From Streptomyces sp. RPA4-2 (lineage in GTDB: Bacteria > Actinomycetota > Actinomycetes > Streptomycetales > Streptomycetaceae): a stretch of 64,000 bases of DNA. Position numbers and translations under genes: made by a program. Numbering within the stretch: the stretch's first letter is position 1; each line of letters starts with the position of its first letter. Below are positions 8,038-16,573 of this stretch, piece by piece. The notes beneath the pieces were generated by a model, which had not been told where the DNA came from, made no database searches, and saw nothing but the letters and a program-made list of their open reading frames with translations. The stretch is from contig NZ_CP050975.2 in the NCBI RefSeq assembly GCF_012273515.2, positions 6,696,001-6,760,000 on the forward strand. The letters run 5' to 3'.

Positions 8038-8902
8038 CGTCATGCCCGAGGCCGTCGTCGCGCCGGCCGACCGTGAACCCGTCAAGCCGGGACGCGCCCA
8101 CTCACGGGCCCGAGCCGCCCGCCGACGCCGGATGATCGTCGCCGCCGCCCGTACGGTGCTTCTGGTCGCCGCGCTCGGTCTGTGGGAGGTGTTCGCACGG
8201 GCCGAGATCATCGACCCGTTCAACTTCTCCATGCCGTCGAAGATCTGGGACCAGATCTACACCTGGACCGCCCACGGGACCGCACTCGGTTCGCTCGGCG
8301 AGCAGATCTGGTTCACGCTCCACGAGGCGCTGCTCGGCTGGGTCATCGGCGTGGTGTCCGGCGTGGTCTTCGGCATCGCGCTGGGACGCGTCACCTTCCT
8401 CGCCGATGTCCTTGGTCCGTACATCAAGGTGCTCAACTCCATACCGCGGATCGTGCTGGCCCCGATCTTCGTGATCTGGTTCGGGCTCGGCCCCGCCTCC
8501 AAGGTCGCCTCCGCGGTGGTCCTGGTGTTCTTCCCGGTCTTCTTCAACGCGTTCCAGGGTGCCCGTGAGGTCGACCGCAACCTCGTCGCCAACGCCCGGA
8601 TCCTCGGCGCGAGCGACCGACGGGTGACGCTTCAGGTCGTCATTCCGTCCGCCACCTCGTGGATCTTCACCAGCCTCCACGTCAGCTTCGGCTTCGCCCT
8701 CATCGGCGCGATCGTCGGGGAGTACATCGGCGCCACCAAGGGCATCGGCCTGCTCGTCGCGCAGTCGCAGGGCACCTTCAACGCGGCCGGTGTGTACGCC
8801 GCGATGGTCATCCTCGCCGTGGTCGCGCTGCTGGCCGAGGGACTGCTCACCTTCGCCGAACGCCGCATCTTCCGCTGGAAGCCGTCGGACTCCGAGAGCT
8901 GA
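8027..8902 (+). CDS. NitT/TauT-type ABC transporter permease
   Basis: A 291-residue inner-membrane permease with about six helices after a basic N-terminus (RARAARRRR). The cytoplasmic EAA loop that contacts the ATPase is seen in ARILGASDRRVTLQVVIPSA, followed by the conserved GLLVAQSQG region. ATG 8027 has GAGAGGGG eight bases upstream and lies inside the ATPase gene, so the two are coupled. It should form a homodimer with the ATPase at 7222-8037 and receive substrate from the lipoprotein at 9129-10187. Confidence 0.92.
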   Translation: MSPDVMPEAVVAPADREPVKPGRAHSRARAARRRRMIVAAARTVLLVAALGLWEVFARAEIIDPFNFSMPSKIWDQIYTWTAHGTALGSLGEQIWFTLHEALLGWVIGVVSGVVFGIALGRVTFLADVLGPYIKVLNSIPRIVLAPIFVIWFGLGPASKVASAVVLVFFPVFFNAFQGAREVDRNLVANARILGASDRRVTLQVVIPSATSWIFTSLHVSFGFALIGAIVGEYIGATKGIGLLVAQSQGTFNAAGVYAAMVILAVVALLAEGLLTFAERRIFRWKPSDSES

Positions 8903-9128
8903 CCGACCCGGGGCCCGGCTTTCCGCGCCGCCCGGTCGTGGTCGCCACCAGGAGGGCGCGCTCGGCGCCCAACCCCATTCCAGGAAACCCCCGTCGCTCT
9001 CCCGGCGCCCCTCCGCAAAACCAGGTTCCCTGCTCAACGCCCCTCTTCAGGACGCCCGTTCCCGGTTCAACACCTTTCAGGGCGCCCGTTCTGCCCGCAC
9101 CGCCCTCTCACAAGGACGTGACCCAATC

Positions 9129-10187
9129 ATGCGCAAGACCGCCAGATACTCCGCGCTGGCAGCCGCCGGTCTGCTCGCCCTCTCCTCGCTCACCGCCTGT
9201 GCCAACGACGCGGCCTCCACCGCCGACAGCGGCAGCGGCGGAGGCGGTGGTAAGGGTGAACACGTCAAGATCATGGTGGGCGGCCTCGACAAGGTCATCT
9301 ACCTGCCGGCGATGCTCACCCAGCGGCTCGGCTACTTCAACGACCAGGGCCTGGACGTCGAACTCCTCAGCGAGCCGGCCGGTGTGCAGGCGGAGACCGC
9401 GCTCGTCTCCGGTCAGGTGCAGGGGGCCGTCGGCTTCTACGACCACACGCTCGACCTGCAGACCAAGGGCAAGTCCGTGGAGTCCGTCGTGCAGTTCTCG
9501 CACGCGCCCGGTGAGGTGGAGCTCGTCTCCGCCCAGCGCGCGGGCGACATCACGTCGCCCAAGGACTTCAAGGGCAAGAAGCTCGGCATCACCGGGCTCG
9601 GTTCCTCCACCGACTTCCTCACCAAGTACCTGGCGGTCAAGAACGGGGTGAAGGTCAGCGACTTCTCGCCGGTCGCCGTCGGCGCCGGACCGACCTTCAT
9701 CTCCGCGCTCCAGAAGGGCGCGATCGACGGCGGTATGACGACGGACCCGACGGTCGCCACGGTCCTGAAGAAGGGCCTGGGCAAGGTGCTCATCGACATG
9801 CGCACGCCGAAGGGTTCGGCGGAGGCGTTCGGCGGCCCGTATCCCTCGTCCAGCCTCTACATGCAGACGGACTGGGTGAACGGTCACAAGGAGACGGTCC
9901 AGAAGCTGGCCAACGCCTTCGTGAGGACTCTCGCGTGGATGGCCACGCACAGCGCGTCCGAGATCGCCGCCAAGATGCCCGCCGACTACTCACAGGGCGA
10001 CAAGGCGCTCTACGCCACCGCCATCGAGAGCACGCTGCCGATGTTCACCAAGGACGGGGTGATGCCCGAGGGCGGCCCCGAGACCGTCGAGAAGGTGCTC
10101 AAGGCGTTCAACCCCAACATCAAGAACGCCAAGGTGGACCTCGGCAGGACCTTCACCACGGAGTTCGTGAAGAAGGCCGCCGGCTGA
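9129..10187 (+). CDS. NitT/TauT-type substrate-binding lipoprotein
   Basis: A 352-residue extracellular binding protein. The signal peptide ends in the lipobox LTAC (Cys about 25), followed by a Gly/Ser linker. The mature part is SsuA/THI5-like: VMVGGLDKVIYLPAMLTQRL near the N-terminus and a YFNDQGLDVEL segment, as in binding proteins for aliphatic sulfonates, nitrate or pyrimidine precursors. AAGGA lies at 9112-9116. The gene is 226 bp after the permease; that gap carries a short direct repeat (TCAGG-CGCCCGTTC at about 9047 and 9077). The adjacent CitA-like kinase hints at a carboxylate substrate, but nothing in the sequence proves it. Confidence 0.9.
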   Translation: MRKTARYSALAAAGLLALSSLTACANDAASTADSGSGGGGGKGEHVKIMVGGLDKVIYLPAMLTQRLGYFNDQGLDVELLSEPAGVQAETALVSGQVQGAVGFYDHTLDLQTKGKSVESVVQFSHAPGEVELVSAQRAGDITSPKDFKGKKLGITGLGSSTDFLTKYLAVKNGVKVSDFSPVAVGAGPTFISALQKGAIDGGMTTDPTVATVLKKGLGKVLIDMRTPKGSAEAFGGPYPSSSLYMQTDWVNGHKETVQKLANAFVRTLAWMATHSASEIAAKMPADYSQGDKALYATAIESTLPMFTKDGVMPEGGPETVEKVLKAFNPNIKNAKVDLGRTFTTEFVKKAAG

Positions 10188-10192
10188 ACGGC

Positions 10193-10253
10193 CCGAACAG
10201 TCCACGGCGTACGGCTGTGCTTCCCCGGCAGCCGTACGCCGTGGCCTGTTCGG
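10193..10253. terminator. Strong hairpin terminator between importer operon and regulator
   Basis: Arms of 25 bases at 10193-10217 and 10229-10253 pair with a single mismatch around an 11-base loop. The hairpin sits between converging genes and should stop transcription from both sides. Confidence 0.85.
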
Positions 10254-10283
10254 ACTCCGGCCCCTGCCTCCTGAGCCGTGGCC

Positions 10284-10964
10284 TCACCTGCGGGTCGCCC
10301 AGACGTACCGATGCTCCGGGCGGCCCGCGTCGCCGTACCTGAGGGTCAGCCGGGCCCTTCCCGCGCGCTCCAGGAGCTTCAAATAGCGCTGGGCGGTCTG
10401 CCGGCTCAGTCCGGTCTCCTCGGCGACCTCCTGGGCCGACAGCGGCCCTTCGGCGTTCACCAGGGCACGGCGCACGAGCTCGGCCGTCGTGGGGGAGTGC
10501 CCGTTGGGCAGGGGCGGCTCGGCAGTCGTCGACAAGGCGCCGAAGATGCGGTCCACCTGGGCCTGTTCCGCCTCTCCGCCGGCGTCGAGGGTACGGCGCA
10601 GAGCCGCGTACGCCTCCAGTTTGGCGCGCAGGCCCGCGAAGGCGAACGGCTTGACCAGGTACTGCAGAGCGCCCTGCCGCATGGCCGCCCGCACGGTCGA
10701 GATGTCGCGGGCGGCCGTCACCATGATGACGTCGGTCTGGTGACCGCGCCGCCGCATCTCCTGGACGACCGCGAGGCCCGTCTCGTCGGGCAGGTAGTGG
10801 TCCAGCAGGACCAGGTCCAGGTTCGGCAGCGTCTCCATGAGCCGGATCGCCTCCGTGGCGCTGTGCGCCTCTCCCGCGACCCGGAACCCGGGCACCTTCG
10901 TGACGTAGGCGGCGTTGACCCGGGCGACCCGGGTGTCGTCGTCCACGACCAGCACCTCGATCAC
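10284..10964 (-). CDS. CitB/DcuR-type response regulator, copy 2
   Basis: A 226-residue response regulator with receiver domain (VVDDD at 6-10, Asp55 in LVLLDHYLPDETG, VTAAR, LVKPF) and a C-terminal winged helix-turn-helix (LSAQEVAEETGLSRQTAQRY). The GTG start at 10964 overlaps the kinase stop (GTGA) and has GGAGGGG just upstream inside the kinase gene, so it is cotranslated with and presumably phosphorylated by that kinase. It matches copy 1 (6368-7060) over its whole length, including the end (GRPEHRY). The likely target is the importer at 7222-10187, towards which it is transcribed. Confidence 0.93.
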   Translation of the reverse strand: MIEVLVVDDDTRVARVNAAYVTKVPGFRVAGEAHSATEAIRLMETLPNLDLVLLDHYLPDETGLAVVQEMRRRGHQTDVIMVTAARDISTVRAAMRQGALQYLVKPFAFAGLRAKLEAYAALRRTLDAGGEAEQAQVDRIFGALSTTAEPPLPNGHSPTTAELVRRALVNAEGPLSAQEVAEETGLSRQTAQRYLKLLERAGRARLTLRYGDAGRPEHRYVWATRR

Positions 10965-12628
10965 CGCGACCCCTCCTCGGCGGCCGTGGGCGCGCTGGGT
11001 TCCGCCGCCAGGTCCGCCTCCGTGAGCGCCTCCGGCAGGACGACCGTGAACTCCGCGCCCCCGCCGCTCGCCTCGGCCACCTCCGCGCTGCCGCCCTGCC
11101 GCTCGGCGAACCGGCTCACCAGGGAGAGACCGATCCCGCGCTTGCCGTGCGCCGGCGGCTTCTTGGTGGTCCACCCGTCCGTGAAGATCAGCTCCCGCCG
11201 CTCCGCCGGGATGCCCGGCCCGGTGTCCCGCACGCGCAGCACGGCCGTACGCCCCTGGACCCGCAATTCGACCTCCACGCGCGCGTGCGGCGTACCGGCC
11301 ACGGCGTCGAGCGCGTTGTCGACGAGGTTCCCGACGACGGTGACCAGTCCGCGCGGGTCGAGCAGCCGGTCGGGCAGCAGCGTCCCGTCCGAGATCCACA
11401 GGGCCACCCCGCGCTCGGCCGCGACGGTGGCCTTCCCGACCAACAGGGCGGCGAGCAGCGGATCGTGGACCTTCTCGGTGACCTGTTCCGCGGTGATCCG
11501 ATGGTCGCCGACCACCTCGCCGACGAACTCCACGGCGTCGTCGTACATCTCCAGTTCGAGCAGTCCCAGAAGCGTGTGCATCCGGTTGGCGTGCTCGTGG
11601 TCCTGGGCCCGCAGAGCGTCGATCAGTCCGTGCGTGGAGTCGAGTTCACGGCTGAGCTGCTCCAGTTCGGTGCGGTCGCGCAGGGTGGCCACGGCGCCGC
11701 CGTCGTCGGTCGGCATCCGGTTGGCGACCAGGACGCGCTGACCACGCACGGTCAGCAGATCCGTGCCGGTGACCCGTCCGGCCAGCACGTCGGTGGTACG
11801 GCCGGGACCGAGCACGTCGTCGAGCGGACCGCCGATGGCCGCCGCGTCGAGTCCGAGCAGCCGCTGGGCCTCGTCGTTGAGGAGGCGTACCCGGCCGGTC
11901 CGGTCCAGGGCGACGACTCCCTCCCGGATGCCGTGCAACATCGCCTCGCGTTCCGCGAGCAGCGCCGAGATGTCGGAGAAGGCCAGGTCACGGGTCTGCC
12001 GCTGGACCCGGCGGGAGAGCAGATAGGCGGCGAACGCACCGACGGCCAGGGCTCCGCCCGCGTAGGCGAAGAGGCCCGGGATGGCGTGGATCAGCCGGTT
12101 GCGCACACTGTCGTACTTGATGCCGACCGAGACCGCGCCGACGATGTGTCCATGGAGGCGCAGCGGCACCTTGCCGCGCGCCGAGCGCCCCAGTGTGCCG
12201 CTGTCGATCTGCATGACGTCCTTGCCGGCGAGGGCCCGGCGGGGGTCGGTGGAGACGACTTGGCCGATCTGGGTGACGTCCCTGTGCGACCAGCGCACGC
12301 CGTTCGTGTTCATCACCACCACGTACTCGGCCCCGCTGGCCCGGCGGATCCGCTCGGCGGCAGTCTGCACGGGCCCGTTCACGGACGGCAGCGACGTCTG
12401 CAGGTCCTCGGCGATGCGCGGCTGGGCCGCCGTGGTCTGCGCGATCGCGAGCGCGCGGCGCATGGCCTGGTCGTCGAGCTGAGCGCTGAGCGGGGCGAGG
12501 AACAGCCCGGTTGCGAGGACGGCGACTCCGGCGGCGATCGCCACCTGCATCAGCAGCACCTGCGAGAACATCCGCCGCGGCAGACGGAGGTGCAAGCGTC
12601 GTGCACGGGGAGTGGAGCTCATGCACAT
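10961..12628 (-). CDS. CitA/DcuS-type sensor histidine kinase
   Basis: A 555-residue kinase. Helix 1 lies at about 24-47, an extracellular sensor domain of about 130 residues follows (sCache/PAS-like, with SGAEYVVVMNTNGVRWSH), then helix 2 at about 185-205. A cytoplasmic PAS domain comes next (EGVVALDRTGRVRLLNDEAQ). The SpoOB-type phospho-acceptor helix holds His in AQDHEHANRMHTLLG. The HATPase_c domain has NLVDNALDA and DTGPGIP with GIGLSLV. The extracellular domain of this class binds citrate, C4-dicarboxylates or related acids. Start codons at 12628 and 12622 are both possible; neither has a strong ribosome site. A disordered Ala/Glu/Pro tail ends the protein. Confidence 0.92.
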   Translation of the reverse strand: MCMSSTPRARRLHLRLPRRMFSQVLLMQVAIAAGVAVLATGLFLAPLSAQLDDQAMRRALAIAQTTAAQPRIAEDLQTSLPSVNGPVQTAAERIRRASGAEYVVVMNTNGVRWSHRDVTQIGQVVSTDPRRALAGKDVMQIDSGTLGRSARGKVPLRLHGHIVGAVSVGIKYDSVRNRLIHAIPGLFAYAGGALAVGAFAAYLLSRRVQRQTRDLAFSDISALLAEREAMLHGIREGVVALDRTGRVRLLNDEAQRLLGLDAAAIGGPLDDVLGPGRTTDVLAGRVTGTDLLTVRGQRVLVANRMPTDDGGAVATLRDRTELEQLSRELDSTHGLIDALRAQDHEHANRMHTLLGLLELEMYDDAVEFVGEVVGDHRITAEQVTEKVHDPLLAALLVGKATVAAERGVALWISDGTLLPDRLLDPRGLVTVVGNLVDNALDAVAGTPHARVEVELRVQGRTAVLRVRDTGPGIPAERRELIFTDGWTTKKPPAHGKRGIGLSLVSRFAERQGGSAEVAEASGGGAEFTVVLPEALTEADLAAEPSAPTAAEEGSR

Positions 12629-12820
12629 GACCGTACGGGGGAGGGCGCTCTCCGCCGTAGGGGGTGTGGCGTGGATCTCCCGGGCTTCGTACGGGAGGCG
12701 GTGACGGGGGCCGGGTCCGGGCGGGGCCCAGGGGGTGCCACAAGGGGTGTGCGTCGTGTGGGGGTGGTGGGGCGCGGAGCCCGGGTGCGGAGGCGTGTGG
12801 CAGGCGCTGGTGGGCCCTGG

Positions 12821-13765
12821 TCAGCAGGCGATCGGGATCGGTGTCCGGGGCAGCTCCCGCACGGCCACGACGTCCATGCGGGCCGGGGAACCGAGCGCCG
12901 AGCCGCAGCTCTCGGGGCGAGGCGGCAACGAGGCGCCCTGCGCGACGACGACACGCCACACGCGACCGTCGGTGTGGGCGACGGTCACCTCCCAGCGCGG
13001 TGTCGTCCCGTGGGTGCGCAGGACCCGGAAGGCGTCCGCCGCGTGCTCTCCGGTGGCCGTGCGCACGGCCAGCTCCGCCGCCTGTCCCGGCCGCTCCCAG
13101 GCGGAACCGCCCCGGCAGCCCTCGGTGACGATGCGCCCCTCCCGCACGCCCTGGAGGATCTCCTTGACGGAGTGTGCCGCGGTCCGTCCGTACGCGTAGC
13201 CGTACGGCAGGACGAGCAGCGTGGGGGAGAAACGGTGACCACCCAGATGGGTGACCTCCCACGCGCCCTCCAGTCCCGAGGCCGCGAGTTCGGCGGCGAG
13301 AGGCCGGCCCAGGAGGGCGCAGCAACGGTCACGCTTGCCGTTGGTGCAGACGAGCGCGAGCGGGTCGCCCCGGTGCGGACGGCCTCGCAGCACCGTGTCG
13401 AAGGTGTGCGCGTCACCCGTACCGAGTGCGGTGAAGTCCAGGTCGAGCAGTTGCCCGGGTGTGCGGGTCGTCGCGCTGTGCAGCCATGTGTGTCCGGGAG
13501 TGGTGTGGGCCGCATACACGTGGCGCTCGGCGGATGCATCGCGGTCCGCGTGCCGTCCGGGGCGTCGGATGAGCGCGATCCGCACGCCGGTGCCCTCGGC
13601 GGCCGCTTCGAGGGCACGCCCGAGCTCGGGGTCCAGGTGGCTCGACGTGAGCGCCTTGGCACCCCAGGGTCCGGGCTGCTCGAGCAGCAGCCATGTCCTC
13701 GCGGTCGCCGCGGTCCCCGCGAGGGGTTCGTCGAAGTCGCGGGACGCGGTCGTGCACGTACTCAC
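12821..13765 (-). CDS. Sucrase/ferredoxin-like protein (Suc_Fer-like)
   Basis: A 314-residue protein of the sucrase/ferredoxin-like family, which has a thioredoxin-like ferredoxin fold. The conserved block ALVCTNGKRDRCCALLGRPL with cysteines, followed by VTHLGGHRFSPTLLVLPYG, is the family signature, as is the N-terminal WLLLEQPGPWG. Function is poorly defined; iron-sulfur binding and a role in redox or iron metabolism are suspected. The start is GTG 13765. An iron-box-like sequence at 13766-13784 directly abuts the start codon, so the messenger may be leaderless or nearly so and repressed by iron. It lies downstream of the citrate synthase gene on the same strand. Confidence 0.85.
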   Translation of the reverse strand: MSTCTTASRDFDEPLAGTAATARTWLLLEQPGPWGAKALTSSHLDPELGRALEAAAEGTGVRIALIRRPGRHADRDASAERHVYAAHTTPGHTWLHSATTRTPGQLLDLDFTALGTGDAHTFDTVLRGRPHRGDPLALVCTNGKRDRCCALLGRPLAAELAASGLEGAWEVTHLGGHRFSPTLLVLPYGYAYGRTAAHSVKEILQGVREGRIVTEGCRGGSAWERPGQAAELAVRTATGEHAADAFRVLRTHGTTPRWEVTVAHTDGRVWRVVVAQGASLPPRPESCGSALGSPARMDVVAVRELPRTPIPIAC

Positions 13766-13784
13766 AGAGGTGAGCCTAACCTGA
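13766..13784 (-). promoter_or_regulatory. Iron box (DmdR/IdeR-type operator)
   Basis: The 19-bp sequence AGAGGTGAGCCTAACCTGA matches the Streptomyces/DtxR-family iron-box form TTAGGTGAGCCTAACCTAA at 16 of 19 positions by eye. It directly precedes the GTG of the sucrase/ferredoxin-like gene, where a bound repressor would block the promoter. The consensus is quoted from memory; binding is inferred. Confidence 0.75.
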
Positions 13785-13878
13785 CTTCGACCAGGGTGAC
13801 TTCCGACCTAGGGCCAGGGTGAGGCCCGGCCGTGTGGACGGGGGCGCACTCTCAGCGCATTCGGCGCGTGGAGAGGCT

Positions 13879-15147
13879 TCAGGGGGCGCACTCAGGGAGC
13901 GGCTGTGGTGGCCGCGCTCCCACGTACTGGCCACTCGGACGCATGCGCAGCGGCCGTTCCCCGTACTCCTCCAGGGTGTGGGCGATCCACCCCGCAGTGC
14001 GGGCGACGGCGAAGACCGTCTCCGCGGCGGAGGCGGACATGCCGGAGGAGACCGTGAACACGGCCAGCGCGAGATCGACGTTGGCGTGCAGCGGGGTGTG
14101 GCGGGCGGTGGTGGTCACGATGTCCCGCGCCGCCGCCAGGGCCGGTGCCGCTCCGGGTACCTCCTCCAGGAGGGCGAACAGGGCACGCGCGCGTGGGTCC
14201 TCTCCGGGGTAGAGCCGGTGGCCGAGACCGGGGACGCGACGTCCGGCGCGCAGTTCGTCGGCGACGACCGGCGCCGCGGTGCCCTGGTCCAGCACGTCGA
14301 GGAGCATCCGGTGGGCCAGGCCGCCCGCGGCGCCGTGCAGGGGCCCTTCGAGGACGCCCAGGCCCGCGGAGACGGCGGCGTACGGGTGCGCGCGGGCCGA
14401 CGCGGCGACCCGTACCGCGAGCGTCGAGGCGGCCAGGTCGTGGTCGACGAGCAGACCGAGTGCCGTGTCCAGGACCCGCAGTGACGCACCGTCAGGCGTC
14501 CGGCCGGTGAGGCGCGGCCACAGACGGTGGGCCAGGGGGCCCTCGTCGCGGTGGTCGTGCCGCTTCGGCGGGAGGGCGGCGACGAGGGTGGGGATGAGGG
14601 TGCGCGCGCTGCCGAGGACGGCACTCTCCGACAGGTCGAAGCGCAGTGGGTCGGCGGCCGAGGCGGCGATCGCGGCGACGCGCAGCCGGTCCGTCGGGCC
14701 GCTGTGGTCGGGCAGCGCGTCGACGGCCCGGCGGGCGGCGGCGACGGTCGCCTCCGGAGCGGTGAACGTGATGCCCGGGCGCAGTTGTCCGGTCCACAGC
14801 CACTCGGCGATCTCTTCGTAGGAGTGGCGCGCGGCGAGTTCCGTCGCGTCGACTCCGCGGTAGTAGTACCGGTCCTCGTCGATCAACGTGATGCGGGTGC
14901 GGACGGACAGCTCGCCGCCCGCGCTCGGACTCCCGCTGGAATCGCGCCTGTTGCGTCGAGCGAGCGTCTCCACCTCCTCGGCGTCGAAGGTGCTGCCCCG
15001 GCCGCCGGGGTCGCGCCGGCTGCTGAGCTGACCGCGGCTCACGTACGCGTACACGGTCTCGGCCTTCACGCCGAGCAGGTCGGCGGTCTCCCTGGTGCTG
15101 AGCCGCCGGCCCGCGTGCGCCTGCGTTCCCGTTTCCTGATCCCTCAT
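13879..15147 (-). CDS. Citrate synthase with N-terminal helix-turn-helix domain
   Basis: A 422-residue fusion. Residues about 15-60 form a MerR/excisionase-like DNA-binding domain (LSTRETADLLGVKAETVYAY, then VSRGQLSSRRDP). From about 80 on it is a citrate synthase: catalytic His in EGPLHGAAGG, His in GLGHRLYPGEDPRAR and Asp in LHANVDLALAV are all present, so an active enzyme is possible. ATG 15147 is used; a GTG at 15156 would add three residues. The divergent partner at 15246 is a second citrate synthase, and the 98-bp gap holds a perfect palindrome at 15174-15192. Self-regulation by the fused domain is an attractive inference. 2-Methylcitrate synthase is an alternative activity. Confidence 0.88.
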   Translation of the reverse strand: MRDQETGTQAHAGRRLSTRETADLLGVKAETVYAYVSRGQLSSRRDPGGRGSTFDAEEVETLARRNRRDSSGSPSAGGELSVRTRITLIDEDRYYYRGVDATELAARHSYEEIAEWLWTGQLRPGITFTAPEATVAAARRAVDALPDHSGPTDRLRVAAIAASAADPLRFDLSESAVLGSARTLIPTLVAALPPKRHDHRDEGPLAHRLWPRLTGRTPDGASLRVLDTALGLLVDHDLAASTLAVRVAASARAHPYAAVSAGLGVLEGPLHGAAGGLAHRMLLDVLDQGTAAPVVADELRAGRRVPGLGHRLYPGEDPRARALFALLEEVPGAAPALAAARDIVTTTARHTPLHANVDLALAVFTVSSGMSASAAETVFAVARTAGWIAHTLEEYGERPLRMRPSGQYVGARPPQPLPECAP

Positions 15148-15173
15148 GGGCGACACCGTATCCGTGGATCGTC

Positions 15174-15192
15174 ATATTGATCCAATCAATAT
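15174..15192. promoter_or_regulatory. Perfect palindrome between divergent citrate synthase genes
   Basis: ATATTGAT, a 3-base spacer (CCA) and ATCAATAT form a perfect 8+8 inverted repeat in an unusually AT-rich patch between the two start codons. A direct repeat follows: TCGAGTCAAG at 15202-15211 and TCGAATCAAG at 15221-15230, 19 bp apart. This is a likely operator for one or both genes. Confidence 0.75.
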
Positions 15193-15245
15193 TGACAGAG
15201 ATCGAGTCAAGCATGGACAGTCGAATCAAGTTCAGGGAGGAACGC

Positions 15246-16544
15246 ATGCCGAACAACCGGGCCGCCACCGCCACCGCCAGCACCACCGCGAAAGCCCCCG
15301 CCACCGCGACAACCCCTGCCGTCGCGACAGCCCCCGCCACCGCGACACCCGCTGCCGTCGCGACAGCCCCCGCCCCTGTCGACATACCGCGAGGACTCGC
15401 GGGCGTCGTCGTCACCGAGACCGCGCTGGGTGACGTCAGGGGGCTGGAGGGCTTCTACCACTACCGCCAGTACTCGGCCGTCGAACTCGCGCGGACCCGC
15501 GGGTTCGAGGACGTCTGGCACCTTCTGGTCCACGGTGAACTGCCGGACGCGGCCCACGGTGCCGCCTTCGCCGCGCGGACCGCGGCGCTGCGCCGGCTCC
15601 CGGACGAGGTGCGCGCGGCGCTGCCCGCGATCGCGGCGGCGACCGGCCCCGCCGGACCGCTCGCGGGCCTGCGGACCGCGTTGTCGCTGCTCGGGGCGGC
15701 GTCGGGATTCCGACCGCTGTACGACATCGACGCGGACCGGCGCCAGGCGGACACGCTCGCCGCGTGCGCGGCCGTGCCGACGCTGCTCACCGCGCTTTAC
15801 CGGCTGGGGCGGGGCCTGGAGCCGGTGGAGCCGCGCGAGGACCTCCCGTACGCCGCGAACTACCTGTACATGCTCACGGGCGCGGAGCCGGACGCGGAGC
15901 GGGCGCGGGCGGTCGAGCAGTACTTGATCTCCACCATTGACCACGGATTCAACGCGTCGACGTTCACGGCGCGGGTGATCGCGTCGACGGGTGCGGACGT
16001 GGCGGCTTGTCTGGTGGGCGCCGTGGGGGCGCTGTCGGGGCCGCTGCACGGTGGCGCGCCGAGCCGTGCCCTGGACACGCTCGACGCGATCGGCACCGCC
16101 GACCGTATCGACCCGTGGATCCGCGCACGGGTCCTCGCGGGTGAGCGCATCATGGGCTTCGGTCACGCCGTCTACCGCACCGAGGACCCGCGCTCCCGGA
16201 TGCTCCGCGACATCGCCCAGGGGTTCGGCGGCTCCCTGGTCGGCTTCGCCGTCGAGGTCGAACACCGGGTGGAAGGGATCCTGGCCGAACTCAAGCCGGG
16301 CCGCGAACTCCACACCAACGTCGAGTTCTACGCCGGTGTGGTCATGGAACTGTGCGGCCTCCCGCGCGAGATGTTCACCCCCACCTTCGCGGCGGCCCGG
16401 GTCGTCGGCTGGAGCGCCAACATCCTGGAACAGGCGCAGGATTCGAAGATCATCCGTCCGGCCGCGCGGTATGTGGGGCCGGTGCCGCCGGTGCCTGTCC
16501 CTCCGGCGTCGGCGCCGCGGGCCGAGGCGCCGACGGTTCGCTGA
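15246..16544 (+). CDS. Citrate synthase (CitA-like) with low-complexity N-terminus
   Basis: A 432-residue citrate or methylcitrate synthase. The first 45 residues are an Ala/Thr/Pro-rich repeat (units like ATAPATAT and AVATAPA) with no homology expected, and the enzyme begins near DIPRGLAGVVV. Catalytic histidines lie in SGPLHGGAPS and GFGHAVYRTEDPRS. The third catalytic position reads HTNVEFYAG, with Glu where most citrate synthases have Asp; I recall the same NVEF pattern in mycobacterial CitA. ATG 15246 has AGGGAGG five bases upstream. It is divergent from the HTH-citrate synthase and probably controlled by the shared palindrome. Confidence 0.9.
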   Translation: MPNNRAATATASTTAKAPATATTPAVATAPATATPAAVATAPAPVDIPRGLAGVVVTETALGDVRGLEGFYHYRQYSAVELARTRGFEDVWHLLVHGELPDAAHGAAFAARTAALRRLPDEVRAALPAIAAATGPAGPLAGLRTALSLLGAASGFRPLYDIDADRRQADTLAACAAVPTLLTALYRLGRGLEPVEPREDLPYAANYLYMLTGAEPDAERARAVEQYLISTIDHGFNASTFTARVIASTGADVAACLVGAVGALSGPLHGGAPSRALDTLDAIGTADRIDPWIRARVLAGERIMGFGHAVYRTEDPRSRMLRDIAQGFGGSLVGFAVEVEHRVEGILAELKPGRELHTNVEFYAGVVMELCGLPREMFTPTFAAARVVGWSANILEQAQDSKIIRPAARYVGPVPPVPVPPASAPRAEAPTVR

Positions 16545-16573
16545 CGGGCGGTGTGTGTCCGCGGCACATGAAG

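Noticed and set aside
9040..9100. Riboswitch or attenuator before the substrate-binding lipoprotein
   Set aside because: Only a short direct repeat (TCAGG-CGCCCGTTC) was seen, without paired stems or a known motif.
11147..13822. 891-codon open frame on the + strand
   Set aside because: It lies opposite the CitA-like kinase, the sucrase/ferredoxin-like protein and their gap; its translation is Arg/Gly/Asp-rich without domains, an effect of high GC on the strand opposite real genes.
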